Part shown: one piece after another, positions 4,975-7,310 of the stretch
Layout: every line of letters begins with the position of its first letter
How positions within the stretch are numbered: the stretch's first letter is position 1
Assembly: GCA_017409645.1 (NCBI GenBank)
Contig: JAFQSI010000352.1
Coordinates: 1 to 7,310 of the forward strand
Source: Oscillospiraceae bacterium
GTDB taxonomy: Bacteria; Bacillota; Clostridia; Oscillospirales; Oscillospiraceae
Direction of reading: 5' to 3'
Length of the DNA: 7,310 nucleotides
The notes under the pieces: model-generated
Seen by the model: only the letters and a program-made list of their open reading frames with translations
The model's database searches: none
What the model was told of the DNA's origin: nothing
Translations under genes and position numbers: made by a program

Positions 4975-5079
4975 ATGCAGTTGTTGGGTTCCATCATTTT
5001 ACGTAACCTCTTCTTTCTATAGATTTTTGTTCGGGAGCATTTGCTTAGTACATTGGACTCACTCCTTTTTTGTAGCTTT

Positions 5080-5108
5080 ATGATAACTCTGGAAACGGCT
5101 TTTTTCAA
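5080..5108 (-). promoter_or_regulatory. Minus-strand promoter in the AT-rich gap
   Basis: On the minus strand TTGAAA (5103-5108) and TATCAT (5080-5085) are exactly 17 bases apart, each five of six matches to consensus. The start falls near 5073. No long ORF follows, which is why the region is treated as a possible small RNA or leader. Confidence 0.5.
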
Positions 5109-5157
5109 GATGGGATGTTCCATAAAGAATGGGACGAAAAATTGGGAAAAGAGCGGA

Positions 5158-5186
5158 TTTACAGGAGCCGTCCAGTATGGTATGAT
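5158..5186 (+). promoter_or_regulatory. Extended -10 promoter of the short-chain dehydrogenase gene
   Basis: TTTACA (5158-5163) and TATGAT (5181-5186) are separated by 17 bases, with TGG directly before the -10 (extended -10). It is divergent from the minus-strand promoter at 5080-5108. The start near 5193 leaves a leader of almost 150 nt before ATG 5340. Confidence 0.62.
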
Positions 5187-5196
5187 AAATATGTTG

Positions 5197-5221
5197 GGCG
5201 GCCTGCGGGGCCGCCTGTTTT
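5197..5221 (+). terminator. Hairpin with T-run at the very 5' end of the dehydrogenase leader
   Basis: GGCGGCC (5197-5203) and GGCCGCC (5209-5215) pair around TGCGG, followed by TGTTTT. The predicted transcript start is only about four bases upstream. It may be an attenuator, a 5' stabilising hairpin, or the terminator of something upstream. Confidence 0.4.
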
Positions 5222-5339
5222 GCGCAATGGGCCGGAAGCCCCTGGAGGAGAGCATCACCGCTGGGTGATATCGTCACGGAAAAGGCTCAGAAAATCGTGT
5301 ATCCTATGGTCACAAAGATCAAGCAAGGAGGCACGTATT

Positions 5340-6086
5340 ATGAGACTGAAGAACAAGGTTGCGATCATCACCGGTGGAAGCCGCGGCATCGGCTTTGCCA
5401 CCGCAGACAAGTTTTTGAAGGAGGGTGCCACGGTCATCCTGACCGCCAGCACCCAGGCGTCGGCTGACAAGGCCGTCGCGCAATTGAAAGAAAAGTACCC
5501 GGAGGCCACGGTGGCCGGCATCAGCCCGAATCTCGCCAGCCTGGAGTCCGTCCGGGAAGCCTTCCGGGAGGCCACCGGCAAATACGGCTGTGTGGACATC
5601 CTGGTGAACAATGCAGGTGTGTCCGAAAGCACGCCCTTTATGGACTACACCGAGGACACCTTCGACAAGGTCATGGATCTGAATGTGAAGGGCGTATTCA
5701 ACGCCACCCGGGCCGCCGCCGAGTGCATGGTGGCGCGGGGGAGCGGCGTGATCCTCTCCACCTCCTCCATGGTCAGCATCTCCGGCCAGCCCAGCGGCTT
5801 CGCCTACCCCGCATCCAAGTTTGCGGTGAACGGCCTGACCGTATCCCTTGCCCGGGAGCTGGGCCCCAAGGGCATCCGGGTCAACGCCGTGGCCCCCGGC
5901 ATCACCGAGACGGACATGATGAAGGCCGTCCCCAAGGCGGTCATCGATCCCATGATCGCCCGCATCCCCCTGCGCCGCCTGGGCCAGCCGGAGGACATCG
6001 CCAACGCCTTCGTGTTCCTTGCCTCCGACGAGGCCAGCTACATCACCGGCGTGGTGCTGAGCGTGGACGGCATGGCGAGAAGCTGA
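5340..6086 (+). CDS. Classical short-chain dehydrogenase, hydroxysteroid dehydrogenase (BaiA)-like
   Basis: This is a 248-residue classical SDR, a complete NAD(P)-dependent oxidoreductase. The cofactor loop is TGGSRGIG (11-18) and NNAG is at 90-93. The catalytic tetrad is Asn115 (DLNVKG), Ser143, Tyr156 and Lys160 (YPASK). The stretches QLKEKYPE (48-55), MDLNVKGVFNA (112-122), YPASK and the SVDG C-terminus resemble the bile-acid 3alpha- and 7alpha-hydroxysteroid dehydrogenases (BaiA type) of gut Clostridia. A FabG-like 3-oxoacyl reductase or sugar-alcohol dehydrogenase cannot be excluded. After strand beta-2 there is no acidic residue (TAST, 35-38), and Arg15 sits in the glycine loop; both lean to NADP(H). 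AAGGAGG (5325-5331) lies eight bases before ATG 5340 and excludes the longer upstream reading. It is monocistronic, with its own promoter. Family certain, substrate inferred. Confidence 0.94.
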   Translation: MRLKNKVAIITGGSRGIGFATADKFLKEGATVILTASTQASADKAVAQLKEKYPEATVAGISPNLASLESVREAFREATGKYGCVDILVNNAGVSESTPFMDYTEDTFDKVMDLNVKGVFNATRAAAECMVARGSGVILSTSSMVSISGQPSGFAYPASKFAVNGLTVSLARELGPKGIRVNAVAPGITETDMMKAVPKAVIDPMIARIPLRRLGQPEDIANAFVFLASDEASYITGVVLSVDGMARS

Positions 6087-6175
6087 GGCCTGGTGGATTT
6101 GCGTGTTGGAATTCGCCAAAGATATGCGGGAATTCAGGTGCGTACTGCGCCGCCTGACGGCGGTTACCCACATCA

Positions 6176-6209
6176 GTCAAAAATCGGTTCCGAAGAGCCG
6201 ATTTTTGAC
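6176..6209. terminator. Central hairpin of the left arm, bidirectional terminator-like
   Basis: GTCAAAAATCGG (6176-6187) pairs with CCGATTTTTGAC (6198-6209), extended inward by three more pairs to a CGAA loop. A GC core flanked by A5 and T5 gives the form of a two-way intrinsic terminator. It is the first strong one after the dehydrogenase stop at 6086. Confidence 0.55.
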
Positions 6210-6314
6210 AGCTTCTCCCTCAAGGGAGAAGCCATTGTCCCGTGACTGACGGTGTATTCCTGATGGTACAGTGCAGAAGCTTTTGCCCAAGGCTTCTCCC
6301 CTCGGGGAGAAGCT

Positions 6315-6346
6315 GTCAGAAAAAGTGCCAAAGCACTTTTTCTGAC
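6315..6346. terminator. Central hairpin of the right arm, bidirectional terminator-like
   Basis: GTCAGAAAAAGTGC (6315-6328) and GCACTTTTTCTGAC (6333-6346) form a perfect 14-bp stem around CAAA. The GTGC/GCAC core with A5 and T5 flanks could terminate transcription in either direction. It occupies the slot of the left-arm hairpin but has a different stem sequence. Confidence 0.55.
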
Positions 6347-6466
6347 TGATGTGGGGCACCGCCGAAGGCGGCAGCAGTAGGCACTTACCATTTTGGCCTC
6401 TTTTCGGCGAATCCGAAACGCCGCTCTTTTTCAGGGCCAATACCATTTACCAACTGGAGGTGCGCT

Positions 6467-6784
6467 ATGAGCTTTTTCGATTTTTTCAGACAGCCCGACA
6501 TCAACCGGGGCGTGACTGATTACCGCAATACCCCCGGAGCCATCCTGCTGGATGTGCGGACGCCCCAGGAGTACCGGGAGGGCCGCATCCCCGGCAGTCA
6601 AAATATCCCCCTGCAAGCCCTTGACAAGGTGGCATTTGTCGCAGAAAATAAAGATACGCCCCTGTATGTGTACTGCCATTCCGGCGGCCGGAGCCGTCAG
6701 GCGGTGCAGCGGCTGGGGCAGATGGGCTATCGAAATGTGACCAACATCGGCGGCATCGCCGCCTATCGTGGAAAGGTGGAGTGA
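6467..6784 (+). CDS. Single-domain rhodanese-like sulfurtransferase
   Basis: This 105-residue protein is a complete single rhodanese domain, which carries sulfane sulfur as a cysteine persulfide in the cytoplasm. The active-site loop is YCHSGGRS (69-76) with catalytic Cys70. LLDVRTPQEY (27-36) and GRIPGSQNIPL (39-49) are the two structural signatures before it, and the NIGGI segment follows. The residue after Cys70 is His, and the six-residue loop is the size of sulfur-, not phosphate-, handling members. GGAGG (6456-6460) lies six bases before ATG 6467. The flavoprotein gene starts two bases after its stop, so the pair is an operon. In many CoA-disulfide reductase-like proteins a rhodanese is fused at the C-terminus; here one is encoded separately. 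I see no clear promoter between the repeat element and this gene. Confidence 0.95.
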   Translation: MSFFDFFRQPDINRGVTDYRNTPGAILLDVRTPQEYREGRIPGSQNIPLQALDKVAFVAENKDTPLYVYCHSGGRSRQAVQRLGQMGYRNVTNIGGIAAYRGKVE

Positions 6785-6786
6785 AT

Positions 6787-7310
6787 ATGAAGGTTGTGAT
6801 CGTCGGCGGCGTGGCGGGCGGAGCCACAGCGGCTGCCAGAATTCGCAGACTGGACGAGGAGGCTGAGATCGTCGTGTTCGAGCGCTCGGGCTACATCTCC
6901 TACGCCAACTGCGGCCTGCCCTATTACATCGGCGGCGTCATCGAGGATCCGGAGGAGCTGACCCTGCAGACCCCGGAGAGCTTCTTCCGGCGGTTCCGGA
7001 TCCACATGAAGGTCCGCCACGAGGTCACCGCCATCCATCCCGAAAATAAGACCGTTTCCGTGAAAAATCTGAAAACGGGTGCCGTTTTTGAAGAATCCTA
7101 CGACAAGCTCCTGCTGTCCCCCGGCGCAAAGCCCCTCTGGCCTGACCTGCCCGGGATGGACAGCGACAAGCTCTTCACCCTGCGGACCGTGGAGGACACC
7201 CTCCGGATCAAAGAATTCGTTGACCGGAACAAGCCGAGATCCGCCGTCATGGTGGGCGGCGGCTTCATCGGTCTGGAGGTGGCGGAGAATCTGCGGGAGC
7301 TGGGGCTGGA
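6787..7310 (+). CDS. CoA-disulfide reductase-like FAD/NAD(P)H oxidoreductase (5' part)
   Basis: The first 174 residues of a pyridine nucleotide-disulfide oxidoreductase are present; the gene runs off the window. VVIVGGVAGGATAAARIR (3-20) is the FAD dinucleotide loop, and Glu32 in VVFER is placed to bind the FAD ribose. SYANCGLPYYIGG (38-50) carries the single redox Cys42 typical of CoA-disulfide reductase and CoA-dependent sulfur/polysulfide reductases; NADH oxidases and peroxidases of the same superfamily usually read SCG there. A second loop, GGGFIGLEVAENL, begins the NAD(P)H domain near residue 157. The ATG follows the rhodanese stop by two bases with GGAG overlapping that stop. The usual length is about 450 residues, or 550-820 with C-terminal rhodanese and sulfur-carrier domains; which form this is cannot be seen. 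Likely role: NAD(P)H-dependent reduction of CoA disulfide or CoA-persulfide. Confidence 0.92.
   Translation, partial: MKVVIVGGVAGGATAAARIRRLDEEAEIVVFERSGYISYANCGLPYYIGGVIEDPEELTLQTPESFFRRFRIHMKVRHEVTAIHPENKTVSVKNLKTGAVFEESYDKLLLSPGAKPLWPDLPGMDSDKLFTLRTVEDTLRIKEFVDRNKPRSAVMVGGGFIGLEVAENLRELGL

Larger units (their letters stand above)
4886..5073 (-). ncRNA. Putative ~185-nt minus-strand transcript (small RNA or attenuated leader)
   Basis: A 17-spaced promoter (5080-5108) and an intrinsic terminator (4886-4912) bracket an AT-rich stretch of about 185 bases without a recognisable protein. Inside are a strong Shine-Dalgarno followed by ATG-TAC-TAA (start at 5053), an AAGAGG-preceded nine-codon ORF (4968-4997, MMEPNNCME), and a long hairpin (4921-4974). 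It may be an independent small RNA, or a leader whose read-through feeds the HTH fusion gene 90 bases downstream. It could also be a decayed gene. Support is positional only. Confidence 0.3.
6150..6371. repeat. Composite inverted-repeat element made of two three-hairpin modules
   Basis: The left arm (6150-6232) and right arm (6292-6371) are inverted copies of one module. Each has a CCGCC/GGCGG mini-hairpin, the shared box CCCACATCAGTC (6167-6178; complement at 6344-6355), a central hairpin, and a GCTTCTCCC/GGGAGAAGC hairpin (6211-6232; 6292-6313). The central hairpins differ in sequence but both pair fully. A unique core of 59 bp separates the arms. It fills most of the 380-bp gap between the dehydrogenase and rhodanese genes and has no coding capacity that I would support. 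It looks like a MITE- or REP-type element of Oscillospiraceae. Confidence 0.75.

Noticed and set aside
4096..5022. 308-codon plus-strand frame opposite the HTH-superoxide reductase gene
   Set aside because: It is a shadow that reads through terminators and intergenic palindromes. The minus strand has all the metal-ligand and HTH motifs.
4968..5258. 96-codon minus-strand frame in the AT-rich gap
   Set aside because: No ribosome site at any of its ATGs, no recognisable family, and it contains a better-supported promoter within it. Treated as non-coding.
6108..6135. Direct repeat GGAATTC (6108-6114 and 6129-6135) after the dehydrogenase stop
   Set aside because: Two seven-base copies are easily due to chance and do not flank the repeat element as a target-site duplication would.
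6405..6431. CGGCG/CGCCG hairpin followed by CTCTTTTTC ahead of the rhodanese gene
   Set aside because: The stem is only five bp with a nine-base loop and competes with a TTCGG/CCGAA fold. Too weak to list as a terminator.
6173..6446. Minus-strand frames of 72 and 89 codons across the repeat element
   Set aside because: They translate palindromic repeat sequence, have no ribosome site and would run through two terminator-like hairpins.

Overview
The window looks like chromosomal DNA of an anaerobic, GC-rich gut Firmicute, most likely of the Oscillospiraceae/Ruminococcaceae type. The evidence is the gene content (rubredoxin, desulfoferrodoxin-type superoxide reductase domain, CoA-disulfide reductase-like flavoprotein), strong AGGAGG ribosome binding sites, GC-rich codon use, and palindromic intergenic repeats of the kind common in those genomes. 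The taxonomic call is inference. No tRNA, rRNA, CRISPR array or complete insertion sequence was seen.

Layout. Bases 32-1930 (minus) encode an M13 (PepO-type) zinc endopeptidase with its own promoter. Divergent from it, a near-consensus promoter (2047-2075) drives a tight run of three genes: a HIT-family nucleotide-binding protein (2111-2512), an overlapping GNAT acetyltransferase (2490-2987) and a class I SAM methyltransferase (2990-3601). A short palindrome-bearing spacer leads to a 51-residue rubredoxin (3854-4009). The rubredoxin converges, across a cluster of four hairpins (4023-4208), on a minus-strand gene (4213-4797) that fuses an XRE-type helix-turn-helix to a two-centre desulfoferrodoxin/superoxide reductase domain. 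This fusion is the most interesting protein in the window. All nine expected iron ligands are present, but the usual Glu-Lys pair beside the first active-site histidine is absent. A perfect palindrome covers its predicted -10 and start site.

The 4798-5339 gap has no convincing protein gene. It is not empty: it holds the promoter and operator-like palindrome of the fusion gene, a second AT-rich palindrome, a minus-strand promoter followed about 185 nt later by an intrinsic terminator (a possible small RNA or attenuated leader), a long inverted repeat, and a plus-strand promoter with an immediate hairpin. Next comes a classical short-chain dehydrogenase (5340-6086) resembling BaiA/7alpha-HSDH-type hydroxysteroid dehydrogenases. 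A 222-bp composite inverted-repeat element follows (6150-6371), built from two inverted copies of one three-hairpin module. The window ends with a single-domain rhodanese (6467-6784) and the 5' part of a CoA-disulfide reductase-like flavoprotein (6787 to the edge), two bases apart.

Functional reading (inference). Rubredoxin is the usual electron donor of superoxide reductases, and the rhodanese/CoA-disulfide reductase pair handles sulfane sulfur and low-molecular-weight thiols. The right-hand two thirds of the window therefore carries a small redox/oxygen-stress neighbourhood. Within it, a DNA-binding protein carries the superoxide reductase metal centres itself and could sense the stress it regulates.
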